Of a stretch of DNA of 64,000 nucleotides, positions 17,201 through 25,921 are shown piece after piece. The stretch's first letter is position 1, and every line of letters starts with the position of its first letter. This stretch comes from Confluentibacter citreus (GTDB taxonomy: Bacteria > Bacteroidota > Bacteroidia > Flavobacteriales > Flavobacteriaceae). The notes under the pieces were generated by a model that made no database searches, was not told the DNA's origin, and was given only the letters and a program-made list of their open reading frames with translations. Both the position numbers and the translations under genes were made by a program. The stretch lies in contig NZ_NIXN01000003.1 of the NCBI RefSeq assembly GCF_002807055.1, positions 62,001-126,000 of the forward strand. Reading direction: 5' to 3'.

Positions 17201-18969
17201 ATAAAACTGTCAACATAAATTTAGCTGGTATATTCTTCCACATTGATGAAGATGCATACTTAAAATTACAACGCTATCTTGAGTCTATAAAACGTTCATT
17301 TACAGATTCTCAAGGCCGTTCTGAAATCATTTCAGATATTGAAGCTCGTATTGCCGAACTATTTAGCGAACGTGTTATACACGATAAACAAGTGATAGGC
17401 ACTAAAGAAGTGGACGAGGTTATTGCCATTATGGGACAACCCGAAGACTACCTTGTGGATGATGATATTTTTGAGGATGAACCACAATCGACTTCATACA
17501 AAAAATCTGGATCTAGCAAAAAACTATTTAGAGATACTGACAACTCGTATATAAGCGGTGTATCTTCTGGTTTGGGACATTATTTGGGTATTGATGCCGT
17601 TTGGATGCGTTTATTATGGATAATTCTAACTATTGCATCTGGAGGCACCTTTATTGTTATTTATATCCTTTTTTGGATTTTAGTTCCAGCGGCTATAACT
17701 ACTGCGGAAAAAATAATGATGACGGGAGAACCTGTTAACATTAGCAACATTGAAAAAAAAATCAAAGACGGCTTTGAAAATGTCGCAGATAATGTTTCGG
17801 AGGCGGCTAAAAATGTTTCTAAATCGGTTTCTGGTGCAGCAAAAAAAGGGAGTAGTTCCATAAAATCCAGTTCTAAAAACTTTTTTGATACGCTTGCAGA
17901 CATCATTATGTTTTTCTTTAAAATCATTGCGAAATTTATTGGTATTCTCTTTATAATCATTGGTGCTTCTGCCCTAGTTGGCTTAATTATAGCTTTATTC
18001 TCACTAGGTGTTGCAGATATTGTACATATACCAGGGATAGATTTTGTAGACATTGCTAATTCTGGAAATACCCCTATATGGTTAATCTCTTTATTTGTAT
18101 TTTTTGCCGTTGGCATTCCATTTTTCTTCCTATTCTATTTGGGATTGAAAATCTTAATCAATAACTTAAAATCCATTGGCAACATAGCTAAATTCACTTT
18201 GTTAGGTTTGTGGTTATTCTCCATTATTGCATTAGTAATTATTGGCATTAGAGAAGCCAGCGAACATGCTTTTAACGAACGTACCATTGAAAAACAATAC
18301 CTTCAAATAAAACCCATGGACACATTAAGAGTTACAATGGCAGAAAATGATTTATATAGAAATTCGTATAGAACCAATGGTTTTAAAATTGCAAATAACG
18401 AGAACGGAGATAAAACCATTTATAGGCAAGACATCTCTATTTTAGTAAAATATACAACGGATACGATTGCCACCATTGGTATTGAAAAAAGTGCTGATGG
18501 CAGAAATTATGAAAAAGCCATTACACGTGCTAAGAACATAAACTATAATTACTCATTTACTAACAATCAATTGGTATTGGATTCTTTCCTTTCAACCAGC
18601 CCCGATAATAAAATGAGTGATCAAGAAGTGGTAATTACACTTTATTTACCTGTCAATTCCGTAGTGTATTTCGATAAAAGCACCAAGGCATATTTAAATC
18701 ATTATTCGAATAACGACTACATCGTGTCATCCAAATACACCAATCATTATATAAAAATAACCGAAGATGGTGTTGAATGCGATGATTGTACTGGTGAAGA
18801 ATTTGAAATCCAAGTTGACACTCCTAATATAAAAATTGATGAAAATGGTGTTGAAATCAATAGTGATGGAAACACATTAAAAATTGATTCAAACGGTGTT
18901 AAGGCCGAGTCTGAAGATGTTAAAGTAAATATTAATTCTGAAGGTGTTAGTGTGAAATCTGAAGAGTGA
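17197..18969 (+). CDS. PspC-domain membrane protein
   Basis: A 590-aa membrane protein. Residues 1-90 form a small soluble domain (AYLKLQRYLESIKRSF, EIISDIEARIAELFSERV). The PspC domain is at about 108-165 (LFRDTDNSYISGVSSGLGHY, then IDAVWMRLLWIILTIASGG). A further four-helix membrane region spans about 240-370, and the C-terminal ~200 residues are predicted extracytoplasmic beta structure ending in repeated DGVE/NGVEI/DSNGVKAES units. PspC proteins belong to phage-shock-type envelope stress responses. It is coupled to the PadR gene upstream and followed by a secreted head-GIN lipoprotein. Confidence 0.9.
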   Translation: MNKTVNINLAGIFFHIDEDAYLKLQRYLESIKRSFTDSQGRSEIISDIEARIAELFSERVIHDKQVIGTKEVDEVIAIMGQPEDYLVDDDIFEDEPQSTSYKKSGSSKKLFRDTDNSYISGVSSGLGHYLGIDAVWMRLLWIILTIASGGTFIVIYILFWILVPAAITTAEKIMMTGEPVNISNIEKKIKDGFENVADNVSEAAKNVSKSVSGAAKKGSSSIKSSSKNFFDTLADIIMFFFKIIAKFIGILFIIIGASALVGLIIALFSLGVADIVHIPGIDFVDIANSGNTPIWLISLFVFFAVGIPFFFLFYLGLKILINNLKSIGNIAKFTLLGLWLFSIIALVIIGIREASEHAFNERTIEKQYLQIKPMDTLRVTMAENDLYRNSYRTNGFKIANNENGDKTIYRQDISILVKYTTDTIATIGIEKSADGRNYEKAITRAKNINYNYSFTNNQLVLDSFLSTSPDNKMSDQEVVITLYLPVNSVVYFDKSTKAYLNHYSNNDYIVSSKYTNHYIKITEDGVECDDCTGEEFEIQVDTPNIKIDENGVEINSDGNTLKIDSNGVKAESEDVKVNINSEGVSVKSEE

Positions 18970-19077
18970 TTACAATTCATCGCTAAAAAACAACAAATCA
19001 GATATTTAATTTATAAATCAATAATCAATAAATAGATATTTGAACTGTAAAATAAAATCAATCAAATAAAATCAATT

Positions 19078-19863
19078 ATGACAACACTAACAAAAATTAT
19101 TGTAACAACGCTTTTAAGTCTGTTGTTTTTCTCTTGCAACTTTGATATTAATATAGGTCCAGGAATTGCAGGCAATGGACATGTTGTGGAAGTAACGCGA
19201 ACCATTAACGGCTCATTTAATGCCATAAAGGCTAGTGAAGGACTTGATGTATATGTAACACAAAGCGATAACGAATCCGTTATTGTTGAAGCTGATGAGA
19301 ATTTACAAGATCTTATAATTACCGAAGTGGTAGATAACGTTTTAAAAATCCATACAAAAAAGAATATTGGAAATGCCACTTCAAAAAAAGTTATGGTAAG
19401 CTTTAAAAATGTATCGCGTATTGCATCAACTAGTGGTAGCAACGTGCACTCCACCAACCCCATTACAGTCCAAAATTTAGTACTGGAAAGCAGTAGTGGA
19501 AGCAATATGACGTTAGATGTTAGTACCACGTCTTTAAAATGTAACACTTCAAGTGGGAGCAATATGATATTACAATTAAACACTGAGATTTTAGAATGTC
19601 ATTCCTCGAGTGGTAGCAATATTAAACTAACGGGAGAAGCTATAAAAATTACCGCTGATGCTTCTAGCGGCAGCAATATAATAGCGGGCGATTTAATTGC
19701 TGAATCCAGTCGAGCAAATGCCAGCTCTGGTTCCAATATTACGATAAACACATCAAAAGAACTTATTGCAAAGGCCACTAGCGGTGGTGGTATAAATTAT
19801 TATGGAAATCCCGAAAGAGTGGAAAAAAGTGATAATCCTTCCGGTAGCATTAGAAAAAAATAA
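19078..19863 (+). CDS. Head-GIN domain (DUF2807) lipoprotein
   Basis: A 261-aa lipoprotein: signal peptide with lipobox ending at C20 (LLFFSC), then the DUF2807 'head GIN' beta-helix (GSFNAIKASEGLDVYVTQSD). Six SSGSN-type turns recur about every 20 residues between residues 120 and 230, which fits regular coils of a right-handed beta-helix. Family members are periplasmic or surface proteins of unknown function, often next to PspC genes in Bacteroidota, as here. The gene is 108 bp after the PspC gene and ended by a strong hairpin. Confidence 0.88.
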   Translation: MTTLTKIIVTTLLSLLFFSCNFDINIGPGIAGNGHVVEVTRTINGSFNAIKASEGLDVYVTQSDNESVIVEADENLQDLIITEVVDNVLKIHTKKNIGNATSKKVMVSFKNVSRIASTSGSNVHSTNPITVQNLVLESSSGSNMTLDVSTTSLKCNTSSGSNMILQLNTEILECHSSSGSNIKLTGEAIKITADASSGSNIIAGDLIAESSRANASSGSNITINTSKELIAKATSGGGINYYGNPERVEKSDNPSGSIRKK

Positions 19864-19884
19864 CCTTAAAATTTATACGTATAG

Positions 19885-19922
19885 GTAAGCCTGAATAGTT
19901 AACTATTCAGGCTTACTTTTTT
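19885..19922 (+). terminator. Rho-independent terminator with perfect 32-bp palindrome
   Basis: GTAAGCCTGAATAGTT joined to AACTATTCAGGCTTAC (19885-19916), then TTTTTT. It ends the PadR-PspC-head-GIN unit. Confidence 0.9.
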
Positions 19923-20026
19923 ATTGGAAACAAAAATCCTATAACACAAATTAAAAATTGTATAACGTAAAAACCTTTTAATTGTTGGTAATTTATAATT
20001 ATCAAATTTTAAATGATTTAAATAAA

Positions 20027-20500
20027 ATGGGAGTTCTAGCAACAGATGACAAGGAATTAATTTACATCTATTCTAATCAATCTAATCTTGGGAAAAAAGT
20101 ATTAGCCTATGCACAAAGCAGTGATAAAGTTTTGCGAGCCATTAATATTGATAAAGAAAAAATATCTGATACCATCTGGTTGGAAATTGCAGATATGGTT
20201 AATAAACCCTTAGCCGAATTATTCTCTCCCGAGCTAACAGACAGTCATGGAATTGATAATGCCTTAGATTATAACACAGATGATTTACTTAAAATAGTTA
20301 ATAAAAATCCATCCTTATTACAATATCCCATTGCTATAAACGGAAAAAAGGCCATTTCTATAAAGGACAGGTATGATTTTTTTAAATTTTACAAAAAAGA
20401 TGGTAGCAACTTTGACAAATCACCAGAAGCTATTAAAAATGGAGAACATGTAGACACCACGGGAGATGATGATGATTTGGACGACACCATTAATTTTTAA
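20027..20500 (+). CDS. ArsC/Spx-fold protein lacking the catalytic cysteine
   Basis: A 157-aa protein (MGVLATDDKELIYIYSN...). Its layout resembles the arsenate reductase/Spx thioredoxin-like fold: an N-terminal beta strand, then KKVLAYAQSSDK, the SPELT region, and LLQYPIAINGKKAISI in the place of the conserved cis-Pro segment. It contains no cysteine at all, so reductase activity is excluded. The start was set at the ATG 20027; a TTG 45 bp upstream would add an unlikely N-terminus. The tail is acidic (TTGDDDDLDDTINF). Followed 11 bp later by a small membrane protein. Confidence 0.7.
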   Translation: MGVLATDDKELIYIYSNQSNLGKKVLAYAQSSDKVLRAINIDKEKISDTIWLEIADMVNKPLAELFSPELTDSHGIDNALDYNTDDLLKIVNKNPSLLQYPIAINGKKAISIKDRYDFFKFYKKDGSNFDKSPEAIKNGEHVDTTGDDDDLDDTINF

Positions 20501-20511
20501 ATTATTGAATT

Positions 20512-20685
20512 ATGGAAACTCAAGGAAAAGAAGATTTTGAAGTTGTAAAAGAAAAAAACGACAAGAAAAAAAATTACATTTTTAAAAAAGATAATGTAAC
20601 AAAAACAGGATTTTATATTATCGCCGTTATATTAATCATTTTAATAACAGCCACAATATACTATGGTTTACAAACTCTGGAATAG
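20512..20685 (+). CDS. Small single-pass membrane protein (57 aa)
   Basis: An ATG-started 57-aa ORF with a charged N-terminal half (METQGKEDFEVVKEKNDKKK) and one clear transmembrane helix near the C-terminus (GFYIIAVILIILITATIYYG). It lies 11 bp after the ArsC-like gene and directly before a perfect terminator, so it is very likely a real, co-transcribed gene. Function unknown. Confidence 0.72.
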   Translation: METQGKEDFEVVKEKNDKKKNYIFKKDNVTKTGFYIIAVILIILITATIYYGLQTLE

Positions 20686-20705
20686 AATATCATTTCATTA
20701 AAAAT

Positions 20706-20741
20706 AAAAAGCCTAAACAAATTAATTTGTTTAGGCTTTTT
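20706..20741 (+). terminator. Bidirectional terminator (perfect 36-bp palindrome)
   Basis: AAAAAGCCTAAACAAATT joined to AATTTGTTTAGGCTTTTT. It lies between the small membrane protein (+) and the YceI gene (-). Confidence 0.9.
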
Positions 20742-20756
20742 ATATAAATTAAACCA

Positions 20757-21338
20757 CTACTTAATGTTTTTAACGGCTAATTCAAAATTAATTTCAATAA
20801 CATCTTTAACCACTATAAGTCCTAATGCTTTTTTGGGAGGTTCTAAATTAAAATCCCTAATATTTAAGGCTAAAACACCTTTAATATACAATGTTCCCTC
20901 TTCCTTTAATTCAATAGGTACCGTATAAGATTTTGTTATACCGGCAATCTCTAAATCAACCAAGGCATTAATAAGACCATCATTGTTTTGGTCTTTATTT
21001 ATCTCTCTTAGCTTAATGAATATTTTTGGGTAGGTTTTTGTTTTTAATAATTCTTTAAAATCATTATTTATACCAGGACCACCACAATCAAAATTAACAT
21101 TCTCTAGAATTAAAGTGGTTTTTTCAAAACTAATTTTATCACCATGACTTTTAAAAGAAATAGGTATTGGCTTATTTAATTTTAATACATCATATTGGCA
21201 TTTAAAACTATTAACATTGGTTTTTACATTAATAAGCAATTTACTATTGGGAGTAATTATTACCGAGGCTTTTCCAACAAAAGAATCTGTAAAAGCCATC
21301 GCTGTTAAAACAGTAATAAAGATTAGTATTTTTTTCAT
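20757..21338 (-). CDS. YceI-family protein
   Basis: A 193-aa exported protein: short signal peptide (MKKILIFITVLTAMAFT), then a YceI-like lipocalin fold. Supporting segments are the beta strand SKLLINVKTNVNSFKCQYD, DLEIAGITKSYTVPIELKEE and the C-terminal RDFNLEPPKKALGLIVVKD, the family's conserved (D/N)P(P)KKxxG turn. YceI proteins bind isoprenoid-type lipids. A second YceI gene lies about 1.4 kb upstream on the same strand with a porin-like gene between them, suggesting a shared envelope role. Confidence 0.85.
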   Translation of the reverse strand: MKKILIFITVLTAMAFTDSFVGKASVIITPNSKLLINVKTNVNSFKCQYDVLKLNKPIPISFKSHGDKISFEKTTLILENVNFDCGGPGINNDFKELLKTKTYPKIFIKLREINKDQNNDGLINALVDLEIAGITKSYTVPIELKEEGTLYIKGVLALNIRDFNLEPPKKALGLIVVKDVIEINFELAVKNIK

Positions 21339-21379
21339 CTCCTTAATTTTATGTAACCAATGCTTTTCTAAATTTAATA

Positions 21380-21445
21380 AAAGTAAGTCTAAAAATGTAT
21401 GAGTTTTTGTTATTAATGGCTCATTGATACTTTCAGACTTACTTT
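21380..21445 (-). terminator. Possible terminator after the porin-like gene
   Basis: AAAGTAAGTCT (21380-21390) and AGACTTACTTT (21435-21445) are perfect inverted repeats with further partial pairing inside (GTATGAG / CTCAT..ATAC). The loop is long and the T-tract weak. Confidence 0.45.
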
Positions 21446-21461
21446 ATTATGCTTTAATTAT

Positions 21462-22736
21462 TTAGAAACTAATAACAGCCTCTGCCATTAGTCCTTTAAA
21501 TTTACCTTCATTAAATGGGCTTGATATTGCGTAACCATCATAAGTTTGGTTTACATATTCCAATTTCATTAAAATGTTTTTTGTCATAAACCAACCAGCA
21601 CCTAGTTGAGTTCTTTTAATTTTTATATCAGCACCACTAGCTTCTTCAGAATCAACTACATTATAACGTCCTCCTATGAAAAAGTTCTCTGTGTTTCCAA
21701 ATCTATAGATTAATTCACTAGCAAACTGATTAGCTGTTCTATCTTCAACTTCAGTTGATGCTTTACCTTTTGCAGTTTCAATAGTTCCAAAAAACTCTAA
21801 CCCTTTGTATTTTATGAATGGGTTAATCATAATAGCTGTAATTTCGTTTCTTAAGTTAGGGTTGTATCTACCAGATCTAAAATCATCTGCTGTTGCAGTT
21901 GCTGGTATCATAACACCATAGTATCTAGAACCTGCTCTATCTGCATTATACAAGTAAGACATAGGCACATAACCAGTATTGTAAAGTGACCCTGTTAATC
22001 TGAATCTCAAATCTTCGTTAATCTGTTTATCATAACCTAACTTAGCCAAGAACGAAGCCCCACCAGTATTGCCAGCAGCTGATTTGTTTATAGATTGGTT
22101 TAATTTACCATTAGCAAGTCCTAACATAACTATAAAACCATTTCTTCTATAATAAAGTTCTGCACCAACTTCGGTAGTAAAAGCGTCCATAATTAAATTT
22201 CCAACGAATGGGTTATAAATGGCTTGTGCATTATCGGTTCTTCTAAAATGGGCATCACCATAGTTATTTTCCATATGCCCAATTTTGATTGTAGTATATT
22301 TCATAAAATCCTCCATGAAACCTTCACTTATAAAATCCAACTTGTCTATTTGAAAATAGCCACCTTTTACATAAGGTTCTGGGTGGTGACGAGAAGATAA
22401 ATAAGTACGTAAGTGCATTCTAACACCATCAAAAAGAACAACGTCTAAATCTAAATTAGCTGTTGCTAAATTAAAGTTTGCTCCAATTTCTTTTAATTCT
22501 AAACCTACCGCGCCTGAGTTTTCATGATCTATAGCTTGGTATTGAAGGGTAGATGCGCCTCCTATTCTTACTTGTATATCATCGAAAGTAGATATGGTAT
22601 CTTTGGGAGCTTCAAATACATGAACGCCTCTTTGGTCTGGTAGCCTGTAATTGTCCAAATCTCTACTCTGGCCATAAAAACTGAATCCAGTTAATACGAT
22701 TACTAATAATATTGCTTGTTTAAAAATTGATTTCAT
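21462..22736 (-). CDS. Porin-like outer-membrane beta-barrel protein
   Basis: A 424-aa exported protein with a signal peptide (about 1-22, ending SFYGQ), then QVRIGGASTLQYQAIDH and a long series of alternating amphipathic strands. Features such as TTIKIGHMENNYGDAHFRR, an aromatic-rich mid-section and the final strand KFKGLMAEAVISF fit a phosphate-selective-porin-type (OprO/P-like) barrel. It sits between two YceI genes on the same strand. The substrate cannot be judged from sequence. Confidence 0.72.
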   Translation of the reverse strand: MKSIFKQAILLVIVLTGFSFYGQSRDLDNYRLPDQRGVHVFEAPKDTISTFDDIQVRIGGASTLQYQAIDHENSGAVGLELKEIGANFNLATANLDLDVVLFDGVRMHLRTYLSSRHHPEPYVKGGYFQIDKLDFISEGFMEDFMKYTTIKIGHMENNYGDAHFRRTDNAQAIYNPFVGNLIMDAFTTEVGAELYYRRNGFIVMLGLANGKLNQSINKSAAGNTGGASFLAKLGYDKQINEDLRFRLTGSLYNTGYVPMSYLYNADRAGSRYYGVMIPATATADDFRSGRYNPNLRNEITAIMINPFIKYKGLEFFGTIETAKGKASTEVEDRTANQFASELIYRFGNTENFFIGGRYNVVDSEEASGADIKIKRTQLGAGWFMTKNILMKLEYVNQTYDGYAISSPFNEGKFKGLMAEAVISF

Positions 22737-22784
22737 AATTTCTGTTTTTTAAAGGTTGTTATTGATTAATTTGATTAATTTAAT

Positions 22785-23369
22785 TTATTTGAATACGGTT
22801 GAAAATTTAATAGTAATATCATTGCCAGTAGTTACAGTGCCTAACAATGCTTTAGGTGGATCTACATTAAAATCGGTCATCTTAATTTTTTTCTCACCGG
22901 TTAATTTTACACTTGATTTTGTTGTGTTAATGGTAAAATCCAATGGAATTAGTTTTTTGGTTCCCGCAATGGTTAAATTTCCTGTTGCTGAAATAGAGAA
23001 CGCGCCATTTCCTTTACTAACCACATTTTTAACTTCTACCAATTGAAATGAAATATTTTTATGACTATTGGTTTTTAAAGCTTTATAGGTGTTCTTGTCC
23101 ATAGCAGATTTTCCACTTTTTAAACTTTCGGCAACTATGTCAATAGTTAATTTTTCTATTTGACCAGCTTCCAGATTTTTGAAACTTATTTTCCCGCTTT
23201 TGTTCTCGGAAACAATTTCCCAGTCATGTAAACTGGACGTTCCTAAAATCGTTAAAGTTGATTCTCCATTTGCTAAATTGAACTCTTGTGCTTGAGTTAA
23301 ATTAACTGTTATCATAAAAAGAACCATTAAACTAAAAACTCTCTTGCTTATTTTTTTACAGGTATTCAT
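22785..23369 (-). CDS. YceI-family protein
   Basis: A 194-aa exported YceI protein. The start used is the ATG at 23369 (MNTCKKISKRVFSLMVLFMI), which gives a proper signal peptide ending LTQAQ; the longer frame has a polar Cys-containing lead. Family features are STLTILGTSSLHDWEIVSEN, DIVAESLKSGKSAMDKNTYK, HKNISFQLVEVKNV and MTDFNVDPPKALLGTVTTG. This is a canonical YceI, better conserved than the one at 20757. It is 49 bp upstream of the porin-like gene, so the two are probably one transcript. Confidence 0.93.
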   Translation of the reverse strand: MNTCKKISKRVFSLMVLFMITVNLTQAQEFNLANGESTLTILGTSSLHDWEIVSENKSGKISFKNLEAGQIEKLTIDIVAESLKSGKSAMDKNTYKALKTNSHKNISFQLVEVKNVVSKGNGAFSISATGNLTIAGTKKLIPLDFTINTTKSSVKLTGEKKIKMTDFNVDPPKALLGTVTTGNDITIKFSTVFK

Positions 23370-23786
23370 ATCGGTATTGTTTTTATTAATTATGGGACAA
23401 ATTTCAGTACAAAGCATAAGTCAAACTATGATTTTCGTCATATCAAAACATGTTGTAAAAATAATAATACATTTATTAAATTAAAATTGCTGTGGGGATT
23501 TTAACAATTTGGCAATATTAAATACAACTCATTTCGTGCTAAGAACCTGAATGGCATAAAATAGAAAGAAATTAAAACTTTAAAAACGTTGTATTGATTT
23601 TAAAAATTTTGTGAATCAAAAAAAGTATAAATATTTAATTAGCATTTTCTAAAGTCCTTAAATTTTTTGATTGAAATAAACTACGATAGAGAATAAATTA
23701 AAAAGATTTAAAAAAATAATGGAGAATTGGGGATAATGAAAATCGTAATCTCCAAATAGCTTTACTCATAATAAACAATGCAAATC
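23370..23786. other. Intergenic region upstream of the YceI/porin unit
   Basis: About 400 bp of AT-rich DNA between two minus-strand genes. It holds one clear dyad (23428-23441) and no credible ORF. The kinase upstream probably ends in this gap, but no good terminator is visible. Confidence 0.45.
23428..23441 (-). promoter_or_regulatory. Candidate CRP/FNR-type operator
   Basis: ATGATTTTCGTCAT is a TGA-N6-TCA dyad, the half-site arrangement used by CRP/FNR-family regulators, placed 59 bp upstream of the YceI start. Assignment rests on one site only. Confidence 0.35.
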
Positions 23787-24986
23787 TTAGGGAATTAATA
23801 CTATTGTGAATTCTGTTTCTTGGTTTACTATGCTCTTCACACTTATTTTTCCTCCTAATTTTTCCACTTGAACTTTTACCATATACAGTCCCATTCCTTT
23901 TCCTTCGGCTTTCTCAACATGAAAGCGTTTATATAATCCGAAAACATCGTCTCCACTTTTATTTAGGTCAATTCCCATACCGTTATCTTTAAATTTGAGT
24001 ACAATTTTATCATCGACTAGGTCGCTTTCAATTGAAATCTCCAGTGGCACATTAGGTCTCCTATATTTGACGCTATTTGAAATAAGATTGTAAAAAATGC
24101 TATACATGTGACTTTTAATTGTAAAGATTTCATCCACTCTGGTAAAATCTATTTTAAAATCGGCTTTTTCTTTTTCCAGAATGTTCCTAATGCTTTGTTG
24201 AATATCACTAACCAGTTTTGAAAAATGGATCAGTTCCTTTTTTTCGTTTAGCTGCTTTCCAAGACTTAAAATAAGATTTAAATCAACAATGACCTCATCT
24301 AATCTTTCCGCAGATGTAGTAAGTGCATTCATGATAAATTCTTTTTCACCTACCTCTAAGTCTTTATCATTTATTAATGCTGTCAAACTTATGATATTTG
24401 AAACAGGACCTCTTAAATCATGGGAAATGATATTATCAAAGTGCTCGTGGTCCTTATTTCGCTGAACCAAATCTGCTGTGATTTTTTCTTTAAGCGCTTC
24501 CTCTTCTTTTTGTTTGGTCACATCCCTAAAAACAAGCACAACCCCCATAATATTTCCTTTTGTGTCAAGAATAGGCGCACAACTGTCGTTTATTGCATAT
24601 TCCTTTTTTTTATCATGGGAAATCAATACGGTATCTGGAGCCAATAATAATGTTTTTCCTGTTTTGAGAACTGATTCAACTGGATTGTCTCCTTCTTCCC
24701 TTGTTAGTTTATGGATGATATGAAACACCTCAACTATGGGCTTGCCTTCTGCTTCTTCGGATTTCCATCCGGTAAGATTTTCAGCTATGGCATTCATCAA
24801 AATAACATTTCCCTCCAAATCTGTTGCAATGACACCATCGCCAATACTTTGAAGGATCACCGATTGTCGTTCTTTATCAAATTGCAAAGCCGTATTAAAA
24901 TACTTTTTCATCTCTTTGATATCCGTAAAAATCGTTTCGGGGTTATTATATATCGGCTTTGAATTTAAAGGCTGCTTATTGTTCAT
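23787..24986 (-). CDS. PAS-domain sensor histidine kinase (soluble)
   Basis: A 399-aa cytoplasmic kinase. A PAS domain spans about 40-160 (ILQSIGDGVIATDLEGNVIL, NAIAENLTGW, then GVVLVFRDVTKQKEEE). The dimerisation box is HFDNIISHDLRGPVSN with phospho-acceptor H189. The ATPase domain has the N box NLISNSVKYR, G1 KDNGMGIDL and G2 GKGMGLYMVK. No transmembrane segment, so the signal is probably intracellular (redox or small ligand). The start was taken at ATG 24986; the extra upstream residues of the open frame look untranslated. No response regulator is adjacent, so it is an orphan kinase. Confidence 0.9.
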   Translation of the reverse strand: MNNKQPLNSKPIYNNPETIFTDIKEMKKYFNTALQFDKERQSVILQSIGDGVIATDLEGNVILMNAIAENLTGWKSEEAEGKPIVEVFHIIHKLTREEGDNPVESVLKTGKTLLLAPDTVLISHDKKKEYAINDSCAPILDTKGNIMGVVLVFRDVTKQKEEEALKEKITADLVQRNKDHEHFDNIISHDLRGPVSNIISLTALINDKDLEVGEKEFIMNALTTSAERLDEVIVDLNLILSLGKQLNEKKELIHFSKLVSDIQQSIRNILEKEKADFKIDFTRVDEIFTIKSHMYSIFYNLISNSVKYRRPNVPLEISIESDLVDDKIVLKFKDNGMGIDLNKSGDDVFGLYKRFHVEKAEGKGMGLYMVKVQVEKLGGKISVKSIVNQETEFTIVLIP

Positions 24987-25405
24987 GATTAATGGATTTA
25001 ATGTTAATAACTTCAATATCAGCATGAATATATTTTATTGTGCTGAGTCCTGAAAAATGATATCTGAGCATTATGATTTATGTATTTTTCATGTGCTTTC
25101 GATTAATTAGGGTTTTACTCGAAGATGGTATCCATACTGACTTTTAACTTACAGTAATGGGCTATCAAACAAACTTTTTCAGCTTTTTGTGAAATTTAAT
25201 TTTCTCTTTTTTATAAATTTTATTTTTATAATTTTTATGTATTTATATAAAGGTGGTTAATTTAATCCCTTGAGGCTTTACATTTAAGTGGTGAAAATTT
25301 TCATAAATCACATATTTGAAGTGAATAACTCGACTTATGATTAGATTTGAACGGCCTGAAATTATTCCATGTTTTTAAGAATAGTTTCAAATAATTTTAA
25401 AAAAA

Positions 25406-25427
25406 AAGCAGACATTCAAGTCTGCTT
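25406..25427 (-). terminator. Hairpin terminator with minus-strand T-run
   Basis: AAGCAGAC, loop ATTCAA, GTCTGCTT, with nine A's on the plus-strand left side, i.e. a T-tract after the stem on the minus strand. It terminates a minus-strand transcript for which no gene is seen. Confidence 0.75.
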
Positions 25428-25570
25428 CCTAATACCAAATAAATTGTTTACTTGGCTTTCACCGGACAATTAATTAATAATAGCACTACAAACTTAATCA
25501 AGAAATAACGCATTAAGTTATACCTTCTTTAAAGATATTTACATAAATCACAGAAAATATTAAGGCAAAA

Positions 25571-25602
25571 AAAAGAGCAGCTTTTTAAATCTCTGCTCTT
25601 TT
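25571..25602 (-). terminator. Hairpin terminator with minus-strand T-run
   Basis: AAAAGAGCAG pairs with CTGCTCTTTT around a 12-base loop, preceded on the plus strand by a run of A's. Probably the end of the AraC transcript or of a short RNA between. Confidence 0.7.
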
Positions 25603-25921
25603 AATTTAGGTCAAGTTCAATTTATTACTTTTGCTTAAACTACATGTTTGAATTAGCTTTTTAAATACTAACAACTTCATTTAGGCTTTATAATTTATTT
25701 TGCTAACCTTTTAAAGTAAATCTAACGCTATACCAGTTTTAATCTTTCCTGGTTTGCTTTTGGCTCCTGTAGATTTGGGTTGTTTATTTGAGTCACCACT
25801 TTATATAAAAAAAAATCTTGTTATTTACTCTCCATGTCCTCATATTACTTTAAGAACTGACACAAAGATGGTTAAAATTATATGGCTCCTATTACATAAC
25901 TCATAAAGAAATTTATAGATG

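Larger units (their letters stand above)
24987..25921. other. Gene-poor region with two minus-facing hairpin terminators
   Basis: Over 900 bp without a convincing protein gene. It holds two hairpins whose T-runs are on the minus strand (25406-25427 and 25571-25602), three copies of a TTACATAA-like motif (25298, 25539, 25892), and a 29-codon minus frame without a start (25711-25800). The stretch 25200-25260 is almost pure A/T and is likely the promoter region of the PAS kinase. Small RNAs are possible. Confidence 0.5.
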
